Assembly (NCBI GenBank): GCA_003550325.1
Contig: QKWP01000114.1
Coordinates: 202,670-266,669, forward strand
Length of the DNA: 64,000 bases
DNA from: Gigaspora rosea
Lineage: Eukaryota; Glomeromycota; Glomeromycetes; Diversisporales; Gigasporaceae
Direction of reading: 5' to 3'
Notes under the pieces: model-generated
What the model was told of the DNA's origin: nothing
The model's database searches: none
Seen by the model: the letters and a program-made list of their open reading frames with translations, nothing else
Shown here: positions 55,530 through 64,000 of the stretch, in pieces
How positions within the stretch are numbered: the first letter of the stretch is position 1
Layout: each line of letters begins with the position of its first letter
Position numbers and translations under genes: made by a program

Positions 55530-55830
55530 GAATAGGTGATTATGGCTCCAATCAAATGATTGAGAAACCCAATCAAGTGATTGTAACCCAATTAAATGAT
55601 TAAAACCCACATCGAATGATTGAATCTCTAATCAAGTGATTAAAGCTGCAATACAGTATAAAATAGAGAAATATAAATAGATTTGGTTTCGGTTAGCGAA
55701 GATCATAATTATCAATGATTGAAATCACATCGAGTGATTGAATCTCTAATCGAGTGATTAAAGCTACAATATAAAATAGAAAAATATAAATAGACTTCGG
55801 TTTCGACTAGCGAAAATCATAATTATCACT
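55530..55830. repeat. AATCAAGTGATT array and 110-bp duplication
   Basis: Units of about 22 bp, AATCAAGTGATTGAAACCC and variants, occur seven or eight times from 55500 to 55650; AATCA-NN-TGATT is palindromic. A segment of about 110 bp with ATTGAATCTCTAATC, ATAAATAGA and TTTCG-TTAGCGAA is then duplicated (about 55605-55715 and 55720-55825). Confidence 0.8.
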
Positions 55831-55971
55831 CGCTGCTATTTGTATAATTAGCTGCATACCCCCTTGAGTGTAATTCGATATGTTAAATTTTATTGAAATA
55901 AAGGAAAAACTTTAACTAAAATCCTCAAAAGTCTAAATACGTACGTAATAAATTCATCTCGTTTTAAAATC

Positions 55972-56160
55972 AGGCCAGACCAATTTAATTCGGTGGTTTA
56001 CATTACATCCTTCTCACAAACTGGGCTGGAGGGAGTTTATTGTAAAAATTTTTTCCGAAATGATCCGCGATATTATAAAGTTTTCCGAAATTTCCACATA
56101 TATAGTGAGGGAAGGCAGAATGGGGGTAATGTAAACCACCGAATTAAATTGGTCTGGCCT
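55972..56160. mobile_element. 189-bp MITE (AGGCCAGACCAATTTAATTC)
   Basis: Terminal inverted repeats of about 36 bp: AGGCCAGACCAATTTAATTC followed by GGTGGTTTACATTAC on the left, perfectly complemented at 56125-56160. Interior repeats TTTTCCGAAAT twice. No clear target duplication. Confidence 0.85.
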
Positions 56161-56335
56161 CACGTGTTCAAAAACTTATACTTTCTAATTTGTCGGTCTA
56201 ACCCATATCTCACCTGACTTTGTTCACGATCATAACTAAGCCAGCCCAATTTACTTAAACTCTCCCATGTCGATCGTGGCATCAGCCAAAATGGGCCCAG
56301 TGTATTTTTTTGAAAATTAATTTGGGCCATCTTTC

Positions 56336-56378
56336 AAAACATTGGTCACATGATAAATTATCATGTGTCCAGTGTTTT
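56336..56378. repeat. 43-bp palindrome
   Basis: AAAACATTGGTCACATGATA / TATCATGTGTCCAGTGTTTT with AAT at the centre and few mismatches. From 56379 to 57339 nothing else is supported. Confidence 0.7.
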
Positions 56379-57339
56379 GATCTTAAAATATACCCGGAGT
56401 ATAGGCAGCATGGGGACTTTCTCATTTTTCAGAAATGCACAACAGGTTTGATCATAAGGTAGTTGACCAATCATAAAGTTGTTTTAAAACCACATGATAA
56501 GCATTTCGTAAAAAAAGATTTTCACTCGATCATCTGGTGCAATGATGAAAACAACTACAGAAAACACTATATGGGATCTCGCCTCGCTGCTCAGGTGGTT
56601 CACAGTCAGTTTCTTAGCATTGCTAAACCATCTCTTGCTTTCTTTGATATCTGAGCTGTATAGTCAGGCTATCGAAGCACCAAACTTCGATATTTGGCTG
56701 TTCATCCGGGCTATCAATCATACCTAAAACCCCTAAATACCTCAATACCCTGTTTTTACCCCGTGGTGGGTGGGTGGGCACTAACAACAAAGCTAGACTT
56801 GAAGAGGGAGCACTATATAGTCACTATACATTATACTTACAAAATTGCCTACTGACATCACTCATTCGGCTACCCGGACTTACCAAACAAATACACATAC
56901 CAATCATCACTAACACAAGTCGATACTCACCACACAATACCTTATACTTACGAATCGCTCATTTGATGTCATGGGTGTGAGTTGTTGTCTCGTGACTAAA
57001 GGATGCCTTGTAACTCCATTCATAAATAATAACAGAATCACATTTTTAAAATTTACTCCCAAAGTCTTAGTTATAACTAATAATGTTCCTTAAAACAAAT
57101 AAGTTACCAGGGCTTCAATGAATTGAACAGTATAAAGTATACAAAAAACTAATATTAGGTTGTGATTAGAACTGGGAACTTGAAGATAAGTTGTTTTTTT
57201 TTGTTTTTATTTGTTTTGCATTTTTTCTTTCTTTAACTAATACTAATTTCTTTAATAGGTTTGTTTTATTTAGAACAAGTGGGTAATGGGATTAGAACAG
57301 AATTTTGTGCTTTAGATCTCCCATTTTTTATACTTCTGT

Positions 57340-57780
57340 AATACATGCCCTTTTTCTCTGCTACGACTTCGGTGGCCAGGTTGGTGGACCTCTCTTGCCA
57401 TAGGGCAACCAGTCTTTCCAATCAGTCTCCAGCTAGGTTTCATTTCCCCAGTACAGTTGAAAGTCTGACAACTTCTCCACTTGGGTCTTGCCAAGCAAAT
57501 TTCTGATTTTCTTGTCCTTTAGCTTTACATGATTCTGAAAGGCTTATTATGGGTTTGCACTAACTAAACCAGCTTGCATTCCTCTATATAGCACAGATGC
57601 CTCTAGAATATTCTATTTCTAGATAGTGAAACCTGAGTTACAGATCCTATAATCCAATTATGGCAAAGATCCATTACTATAACACAGATATAATTTTTCA
57701 AACTTTGTACCTTAGTTACAACTTGCTTGAGAGGCAACAACAACCCAACTATTCTATGTCACTATACTATTTTTTTTCTT
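57340..57780 (-). mobile_element. SINE family copy 2, partial
   Basis: The part at 57350-57500 (plus-strand reading GGTGGCCAGGTTGGTGGACC ... TTTCCCCAGTACAGTTGAAAGTC ... CTTCTCCACTTGGGTCTTGCC) matches 20120-20255 of the full SINE. The upstream half to about 57780 contains GGGTTTGCACTAACTAA, also found inverted in the third copy near 60452-60470. Orientation minus like the first copy. No tail or target duplication was found, so both ends are probably lost. Confidence 0.65.
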
Positions 57781-57917
57781 TTATTTTTTATGATTTTATA
57801 TTTTAATATAAAAAAAAATAGAACAGAATTGATGCCCAATACCCAATTACAAATAAACTTCTAATCTACTGCTAACAAAAACAATAATGAAGTACAACCA
57901 GAAGCAAAACCACACCA

Positions 57918-58240
57918 GTGAAGCAATGGCAAAATTTGATATATAGCACACTCGAAGCAATCAAGTAACAATAATCCTGAAGCAAACTGCAAACCTCAAT
58001 ACATGGTACACACAAAGCAGCCAAGAAATAATGATACCTGAATTAATGGCAAAACTTGATATACAGTATATTCAAAGCAACCAAGAAATAATAATATCTG
58101 AGCAATAGCAAAAAATAAAGAAATGATTATATACAGGGCACTCAAAGCAATACACAATACCAAGAAATAATGATATATAGTGCATACAAAGCAGTAGCAA
58201 ATACCAAAAAACAATGATGCAGAGCACCAAAAAAATAACC
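57918..58240. repeat. 60-bp minisatellite
   Basis: Four diverged units, each with GAAGCAATGGCAAAA-TTGATATA-AG-ACA and AAAGCAACCAAGAAATAATGAT-CT. The minus strand is T-rich and gives meaningless hydrophobic open frames. Confidence 0.75.
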
Positions 58241-58329
58241 ACACTGTCAAAATCAAAGACACCATCAGACAATGCAAATACAAATAATAGTAGCACAATA
58301 TAAAATGAGAAGCTATTTAATATACTGTA

Positions 58330-58800
58330 AAAAAAAAAAAAACAAAAGAAACTTTACAAAACAACCCACCTAATAGTAAACATACAAGACCACCTAAAAG
58401 AGAAACTTACAAGACCATTTGCCAGGAGAATAACTTCCATGAACCCAAGGAAACAATGTAAAAAGAACACCTAAAAAGTAAATAGAATTATTAAAAAATG
58501 TTCAAATATCAAAAGAACACAATACAAAATCCTCTATAAAATATATGAGCTATATAAAAGTAACTACACAAGACAACTATAGAAAAACAGGCAAAATCAT
58601 CTACTAAAAAATATACAAGACCTCCCAATAGAGAAATATACAAAACACCTACTAGAAAAATGTACAATACTACTTACAAAATTGATGAAGCATATTACTT
58701 CAAAAGAATACTGAAGAACACAGATGACTATTCCACAAGAAATAGTAAGACCACTTGCTAAAAAACATGTTTGAAGATCCAATAGCAGTACCATACTAGT
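58330..58800. repeat. degenerate ACAAGACCACCTA repeats
   Basis: ACAAGACCACCTAAAAGAGAAA, ACAAGACCATTTGCCAGGAGAA, ACAAGACCTCCCAATAGAGAAA, ACAAAACACCTACTAGAAAAA and TAAGACCACTTGCTAAAAAA recur irregularly. Strong A/C bias on the plus strand. From 58801 to 60234 only AT-rich single-copy-like DNA is seen. Confidence 0.6.
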
Positions 58801-60234
58801 AATAATATTAGTGATAACAATTGAAACTATACTTGCGACAATACCAGTAATAACACCTAAATGAAATCAATAATTAAAGCTAAAAAAGAAAAAGAAAAAA
58901 ATTAGTAACAAAATAAATAAAAGCAAAAAAATTAAACAAATAATTATCTTGATAATCTTATTTATAGCATGCATATAGGAGTGCACAGCTATGTAGGTGT
59001 GCAAAAAAATAATTTCTTTTTTTATAAAATTTATTATATAGTTATTATATTAATTACCTATATTACTGTTAATTAAACAACTGATATTATATAATAATTG
59101 TTTAACACTCTAGTTATAGCACAATATTTAAGTGGTAAATTGCAGATAAAGGGTAAAAAATGATGATTATTTTATAATAAATTGCAGTGGGCATTTAATA
59201 GTAATTTCTATAGTGTGTGAATAGGGCTTTTCTATATATAAAAGTATTTTTTTACTAAGCAAACCTTGATAATTTCTAATTAAACTCTGCAGAACCAACT
59301 TTTCTGATTCTAATAATAGTTAAATTATTCAAATTGCATTAGTATATGACACAATATGAGTATTTATTAAATGTTTACTATAGGATTTTTTATTATAATC
59401 AGAAATGTATGACATTCTACTTCTATATAAGGCAATTAGTAAAACTCTGCTAATATTTACTATGAAAATTTGACCCTTTAACTGCGGATTACTATTTAAA
59501 CTTTAAGCAAAAATATAAACTACTATTTGTGGCCAAAAAATACAAAACAATGCAGAATAGCTTATTTTTAAATTATTAAATTTTTAAAAAATTAAATTTT
59601 ACTAATAAAAGGTTACTAAATACTACCAAATTTTTGTATATTTTAATGTGCTAAACAACTTTACTTATAATATTTTTGAGGTTTACTTAGTAAAATTTAG
59701 ACTTTTATATTTAGTAGATACTAGCAATTTCTTTAAAAATTTTAAAAAAATAAGAAAAATAGCTTATTTTTGAGGTTCCTTACTTTTGGAAACATATGGT
59801 ATTGAGGTACATTACTTAAAGTTTAAAAAAATTTGTTTACAGTTTTTTTTAAATTTTTTAAATTTTGAACAATGTATCTCTATAGTTAGATTTTAATATA
59901 TAATTTTTACTATAAATAAATAGTCATAATAGTGATTATATCTATATAATATATATAGAAATAAGTTAATAAAAAAGAGCAAACTATTTTTAATAATTTT
60001 TTTTTAACTTTTAATTAAATATTCTAACAACTACTTAACCAATTTTGATAAAAATTTTTATTTTAATTTTAGAAATATTTAAAATTAAAATAAAAACATT
60101 TTATTAGATTTAATAAGATTGTAATAAAATATTTAAGCTCAAAGTTGAGAAAACTTTTATTTAAAAAAAATTGTTTCTTTTTTATTAACTATATATATAT
60201 TAAATTACATATATAAGAGGTGTGTGAATATTAA

Positions 60235-61130
60235 AAAATCATTTGGTTGTCACTTTAAAGCAACTGATCTTGAGTTAAATTCTACTAAAGATGTTTTCAG
60301 ATAGAATATCTGTATGATAGTGACTAATTTTTGGCAATAGTTGGATATATAGAAACTTGAAATCTTGGGACACTAACTCACAATATAAGATCGATTCTAA
60401 AAGTATTTGTGCAATGTTTAGCAAGTCCAAATAGGTTTATAAGCCAGTATTAGTTAGTGCAAACCCATAATAAGTCTGTTGAGATTGTACAAAGTATCTG
60501 GAGAACTATAAAAATCAAAAAAGATCCCAATATATATATATAGATAGATCAGGTTTATTATAAATTACTAAAATATATATAGATAGATCAGGTTTACTAT
60601 AAATTACTAAAATAGAAAGATTCACAAAAAAACTCTCAAAAATAAGCAAAATTACTATAATAGTATAAAAAAACCAAAAATAAGCAAAATAATACCTGGC
60701 CTATCTATATAATTTTTGGGGTCCTTAGAAACCTGCTTGGCAAAACCCAAGCAAAAGAGTAATATAGGCTTTCAATAGTATTATAAAATAAATAGAGTGG
60801 ATTGAAGAATTAAAAAAAGTCCAGAAATATAAAAAAGGTTTAGAAAGCCTTACCAACCAGGTTAATAAAGTTATACAAAAAAAAGGAAGATCATAGGCAT
60901 ATAATATCTAGCAGACTAATTTTTTAAGACTGCAAATTTAAAATTTCTGGTAATCTGGGGTAAATATAAAATAAAGATTTGAAAGAGAGTACTGGGGCTT
61001 GGCAACTTTGTAAAAGCAGAATAATACTAGCTATTAATAGTATTGCCCAAACTGCAAGTATACAGATAAAGCTATAGCACAAGTTATATAACATCTACTA
61101 GGGCAGTAAAATAGTATTATTGGAGTCTGC
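60235..61130 (+). mobile_element. SINE family copy 3, AT-shifted
   Basis: Begins with a tRNA-like head (GGTTGTCACTTTAAAGCAAC then CTTGAGTTAAATTCTACT) that aligns with TTGTCACCCCAAGTGGCAGG and CTAGAGTTCAAATCCCACT of the full SINE. It then shares GTTAGTGCAAACCCATAATA with copy 2, TGCTTGGCAAAACCCAAG (60731), ACCAACCAGGTT (60853), ATCTAGCAGACTAATTTT (60907) and GAGAGTACTGGGGCTTGG (60984) with the full SINE in the same order. Many sites read TG/CA or TA where the full SINE has CG. It contains a 53-bp duplication (60531-60616). The tail is missing beyond about 61130. Confidence 0.65.
60531..60616. repeat. short tandem duplication inside SINE copy 3
   Basis: ATATATAGATAGATCAGGTTTATTATAAATTACTAAA occurs twice in tandem with one substitution (T/C); unit about 43 bp. 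Confidence 0.8.
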
Positions 61131-61382
61131 ACCTTTAGAGTAGTTCTAAGTTAGACAGTATATAGGTTAGAGTTGGGCAACAAAATAAAGCCTATTTGAA
61201 TAGTTTCAGTTTCAGTATAATTCAAAACTAGTTTCAGATTTTAAAAAAATCTAAAATTCTGAAACTATAATTTGAAACATTATTGAAATAATATTTAAAA
61301 TTTTAAAATTTATAATATATAATTTATTATAATTTATAATATATTGATTTAATAGTCACAGGACATGTTCATATAAATGTTT

Positions 61383-62248
61383 TGTATTGCTGTTACTTAT
61401 ATATGTAAATTTATGCAAAAAAATTATTTAAAATTAATTTTTGTAAAAATGTACATATAAATCTTTCTTCAAATTTTAAATATATATTCTTTAGCATTTA
61501 ATGATCTTTGTTTAAAGCCAAAGTTTTCATCTCTGGTAGTTTTAAGTTAATCTTCCTTTAAAGTTGGACATTTTTACTATGTTTTTTAAACCAAATAAGT
61601 GACTCGCCCTTTATAATCATATAATTGGTTAAAATTATCTTTTAAAAATATGAAAGATGCCATTAAGTAAAGGCTTTTTGTGCCTGAAATGAAGGTTAAA
61701 GAGGAGGTTCTTCTGATTCTAATGCTTGGTAGATTCCAAGATACTTGGGTCAAAAAAGAGAACATAAGGATCTGCAAATTTACAATTATACAAAATATTA
61801 TAAACTATAGTGATTTAAGCTAGCTAAGGTAGCCACAGCCTTATGTTTTCTCTTTGACCCAAGTATCTTGGAATCCACCAAGTATTAGAATCAGAAGAAC
61901 CTTCTCTTTAATCTTCAATTAGGGTACAAGAAGCCTTTACATAATGGCATCTTTTATATTTTTAAAAGATAATTTTAACCAATCATATTATCATAAAGGG
62001 TGAGTCACTCATTTGACTTAAAAAACATAGTAAAGAATGTCCAACTTTAAAGGAATATTAACTTCAAACTACCAGAGATTGAAAACTTTGGCTTTAAACA
62101 AAGATCATTAAATGCTAAAGAATACATATTTAGAATTTAAAGAAAGGTTTCATTTTTACAAAAATTAAATTTAAATAATTTTTTTGCATAATTTTACATA
62201 TAAAATTGAGGTGAGTTAACTCATTGTATTTATAAGTAACAGCAATAC
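61383..62248. repeat. large inverted repeat, arms about 390-410 bp
   Basis: Left arm 61383-61770, right arm 61839-62248, loop about 68 bp. Matched blocks in order: TGTATTGCTGTTACTTATA, TTATGCAAAAAAATT, GATCTTTGTTTAAAGCCAAA, AAGTTGGACATT, ATAATTTTAACC-type, TGGCATCTTTTATATTTTTA, CTTCTGATTCTAATACTTGG, GACCCAAGTATCTTGGAA and the inner CCTTATGTT. About 88-90 percent identical by eye; the right arm has an extra 30 bases near 62200-62235. No protein-coding content that I recognise. Confidence 0.9.
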
Positions 62249-62813
62249 ACTATGACTGAAATATACAAACTTAAATATAACCTATATGTAAATATGTATA
62301 TTTTCTCTTGGCAGCACTCAAATATTTGCGTGCTAGCATGTTAGCACGTTCTACAATGCCATAGTTTGTAAAAATTTAATCTTAAATAGTTTTGGGGTTT
62401 CGAATAAGGTTTTAGGTTTCGGATGAGGTTTCGTAAGCTAGGTTGAGGCATTGATCTATGTGGCCGGATGATTTTGCCGGTGATTATCAGATTAACTGAT
62501 AATTCGAGTAAGATAGTGCCAGCTGATCTATCGTAGCGGCATATGCTTGATCTTTGTTAAGATAGTCTTTAATTGTTCAGATTTTCAGTTGGCGTAAGAT
62601 ATTCTTCTTGTCTCCAGTTTCATGTACTGTATATCTGTATACATTATTTTAAATTTTACTGTATTCGGTTGGTGCGTTATGCCTTATTTCTTCTAATGTT
62701 GGAAGGCAGTTTACTTTTTCTGCTACTTTATTTCTATCTTGAAAATCGAATATTTGTAAGTATTTTCTTCCGTAATAGTTATTAAGATACTTATTAATTC
62801 TGGTAAGTCTTCC
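62249..62813. other. gene-free stretch with small hairpins
   Basis: Hairpins GCGTGCTAGCATGTTAGCACG (62328-62348) and TTATCAGATTAACTGATAA (62483-62501). Repeats of GGTTTCGGATGAGGTTTCG type at 62395-62430. It lies downstream of the Nudix-like gene and may include its 3' UTR. Confidence 0.4.
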
Positions 62814-63530
62814 TCATAATCTGTTTATTTCGAGTGTTACACCTTTCTTGTATTTTTCAATAGCAATTATTTCTTTTGTTGTTACTTTTTCTGTCTTATT
62901 TTTAAAGGTATTAAATTCTTTTTCAGTTAATGGTGATATATCATTTTCTTCTTGCTCGCCAAGTGATTCTATTTCACAGTAATTGAAATATTTTCCAATT
63001 TCTTGAAATATGAAGTCTTGGTTCTTTTGTAGCATAGGTATCAGGTTCATAAATATGACTTCCTGAAATGTATGCCATGTCCAGTCAGATGATTTATCTG
63101 ACTCCGTTGCTATTGGTTCTTGTATCCAATCCCATGGATATATAAATATCGAGAGTGTAACATTATATGTCGCATCTTGAACGTTACATCTTCGAGCGGT
63201 CCATTCAAGTTGTGATGGTACTGTTTCACTCCAGAACTTCTGTAATTTTTCTTTTTCAAGAATTATTTCTGATTCTTCAAGTGTTTCACGCATTGCTGCG
63301 TCTTCTTCTGTTTCTAAAATTTCATGTCCATTGTTATCGGTATAGACGTCTACCTTTCCTCTGGTTCCTTGCATCATATTGAAATATGGTTTATCGGGAT
63401 GTATTCTTTGTGATAACATAATTTGTATTCCTCTTATTGAATCTCTTCTGACTATAACAACTTGTACTAACCGTCTGTCTTTTAATTGGTTATTCCTTCT
63501 ACAATATGCACAATTGTTGTAGAAAGTCAT
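62814..63530 (-). CDS. Nudix-like hydrolase domain protein
   Basis: An open frame of 238 codons on the minus strand. It opens with a Cys pair NNCAYCRRNNQ, then a beta-rich segment LVQVVIVRRDSIRGIQIMLS, QGTRGKVDVYT resembling the Nudix entry to the box, and TEEDAAMRETLEESEIIL, which fits the core R-E-U-x-E-E of the Nudix box; the box Gly positions are Asn and Glu. The C-terminal half (WDWIQEP, WTWHTFQEVIFMNLIPML) is consistent with a complete fold plus a Lys/Glu-rich tail. Nudix enzymes hydrolyse nucleoside diphosphates linked to other groups; the glutamates for metal are present but the substrate is unknown. The first Met may be internal, because related Cys-pair modules lie upstream in other frames. 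Confidence 0.6.
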   Translation of the reverse strand: MTFYNNCAYCRRNNQLKDRRLVQVVIVRRDSIRGIQIMLSQRIHPDKPYFNMMQGTRGKVDVYTDNNGHEILETEEDAAMRETLEESEIILEKEKLQKFWSETVPSQLEWTARRCNVQDATYNVTLSIFIYPWDWIQEPIATESDKSSDWTWHTFQEVIFMNLIPMLQKNQDFIFQEIGKYFNYCEIESLGEQEENDISPLTEKEFNTFKNKTEKVTTKEIIAIEKYKKGVTLEINRL

Positions 63531-64000
63531 TTCTAGGTTTCAGTAAGTCCTCTATATTCAAAGATAGGTCAGTATTGTCTGCATCTTGAACATTGTCGTG
63601 TTCTTTCATCGATTTCAATTTCCATTTTTGGATTTGAAGTTTCTTTGCTTTTCTTATTAAGTATTGTCCTTTATATGCTCCTGATTCTCATTTCTTTTTG
63701 AAATGTTCTTTAAAATAAGGTTTTCTTTTGTTTTTGCAATCTGCACACTTGGTACGTATTCCTTTTTGTCCTAATCCAAATTGTGAGTACTTTTTGTATT
63801 CTCTACAATTTGTGCACTTATATGTTTTTGTGGCGTGATCAGGATTTTCTTGTATAAACTTTTCAAGTTTTTGTATCCTCTTTCGATAGATTTCTTTTGG
63901 TATTTCAGTTTTCTGTATTCTTTTGCTTTAGGGTTGTTGAGGTATACTCTACAATTATTACAACACTTATATTGTCTTTTGGTTTTCTTGCTTATTTCAA
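63531..64000 (-). pseudogene. zinc-module (C-x2-C) coding region upstream of the Nudix frame, window-edge partial
   Basis: Minus strand, in two or three frames: YKCCNNCRVYLNNPKAKEY near 63960, TYKCTNCREYKKYSQFGLGQ ... TKCADCKNKRK at 63815-63730, and RQCSRCRQY near 63575, which together with CAYC at 63505 would form another C-x2-C ... C-x2-C unit. Pattern: C-x2-C-R, 15-20 residues with an aromatic, C-x2-C. These look like repeated zinc-ribbon modules joined to the Nudix domain. Frame changes (near 63880 and 63540) and stops mean a pseudogene, unseen introns, or sequence errors. The start is outside the window. Confidence 0.5.

Noticed and set aside
57996..58298. 100-codon and 74-codon minus-strand frames rich in Leu/Cys/Tyr
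   Set aside because: Translation of a 60-bp minisatellite; both overlapping frames look alike.
57540..60475. A 2.9-kb DNA transposon bounded by inverted CTTATTATGGGTTTGCACTAA ends
   Set aside because: The shared block is internal to two SINE copies in opposite orientation, so it does not mark transposon ends.
1..64000. Bacterial endosymbiont or plasmid DNA
   Set aside because: Introns with GT-AG borders, eukaryotic TE classes, TATA boxes and poly(A)-tailed retroposons occur throughout; no Shine-Dalgarno-led operons.

Overview
The window looks like a chromosome piece from an arbuscular mycorrhizal fungus (Glomeromycotina, Rhizophagus-like). This is inferred from very low GC, small spliceosomal introns (GTAAGT...TTTAG), a TKL-type protein kinase with the Glomeromycotina HRDLHSKN / GMPAYVEPQ signature, SPRY, FAR1/MULE and KDZ families of the kind expanded in these fungi, and a crowd of decayed mobile elements. 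No species can be assigned from sequence alone. There are two large assembly gaps (10002-10530 and 38600-39004) and single Ns at 26593 and 43389, each sitting in or near repeats.

Only one gene looks fully intact: a two-exon cytochrome P450 on the minus strand (46219-48024). A four-exon kinase (35985-37232, minus) keeps its catalytic motifs but has lost its C-terminal repeat region where it abuts a type-B DNA polymerase relic. Other coding regions are relics: a 5'-truncated LINE with RT and RNase H (1187-5671, plus), a SPRY gene with exon-scale tandem copies (7593-10001), a FAR1/MULE transposase cut off after its second catalytic Asp (11490-12663), an unrecognised gene (13560-14730), two copies of an organellar/viral-type family B DNA polymerase (14980-17293 and 33131-35999, both plus), a Gag-CCHC-retropepsin relic (19370-23232, minus), a multi-exon unknown gene with a solo LTR in its intron (24750-28010, minus), a KDZ-like transposase (29766-32420, plus) and a zinc-module plus Nudix-like protein that runs off the right edge (62814-64000, minus).

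The rest is largely non-autonomous DNA elements. hAT-like elements with 8-bp target duplications lie at 28480-29536 and 50272-51265. A MULE-like pair lies at 43808-44102 and 44684-45028, the second with a perfect 9-bp duplication. A pogo/Fot-like 183-bp MITE with TA duplication lies at 45733-45915. There are at least nine near-perfect foldbacks, the largest with arms of about 390-410 bp (61383-62248). A ~1 kb tRNA-headed SINE family has three copies (19463-20486, 57340-57780, 60235-61130). The best copy has a 19-bp target duplication and shares its 3' tail (AATAAAG ... TCACCTTAA) with the LINE at 5628-5671 and a third element at 23662, which suggests a LINE that moves SINEs through a common tail.

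The most unusual non-coding structures are an array of about ten palindromic repeats built on CGTTAAGAATCTTAACG (54700-55210), a neighbouring AATCAAGTGATT array (55530-55830), a GGTGAGACTT array directly upstream of a polymerase relic (32799-33140), and an exact 23-bp-arm palindrome inside transposase coding sequence (30486-30535).
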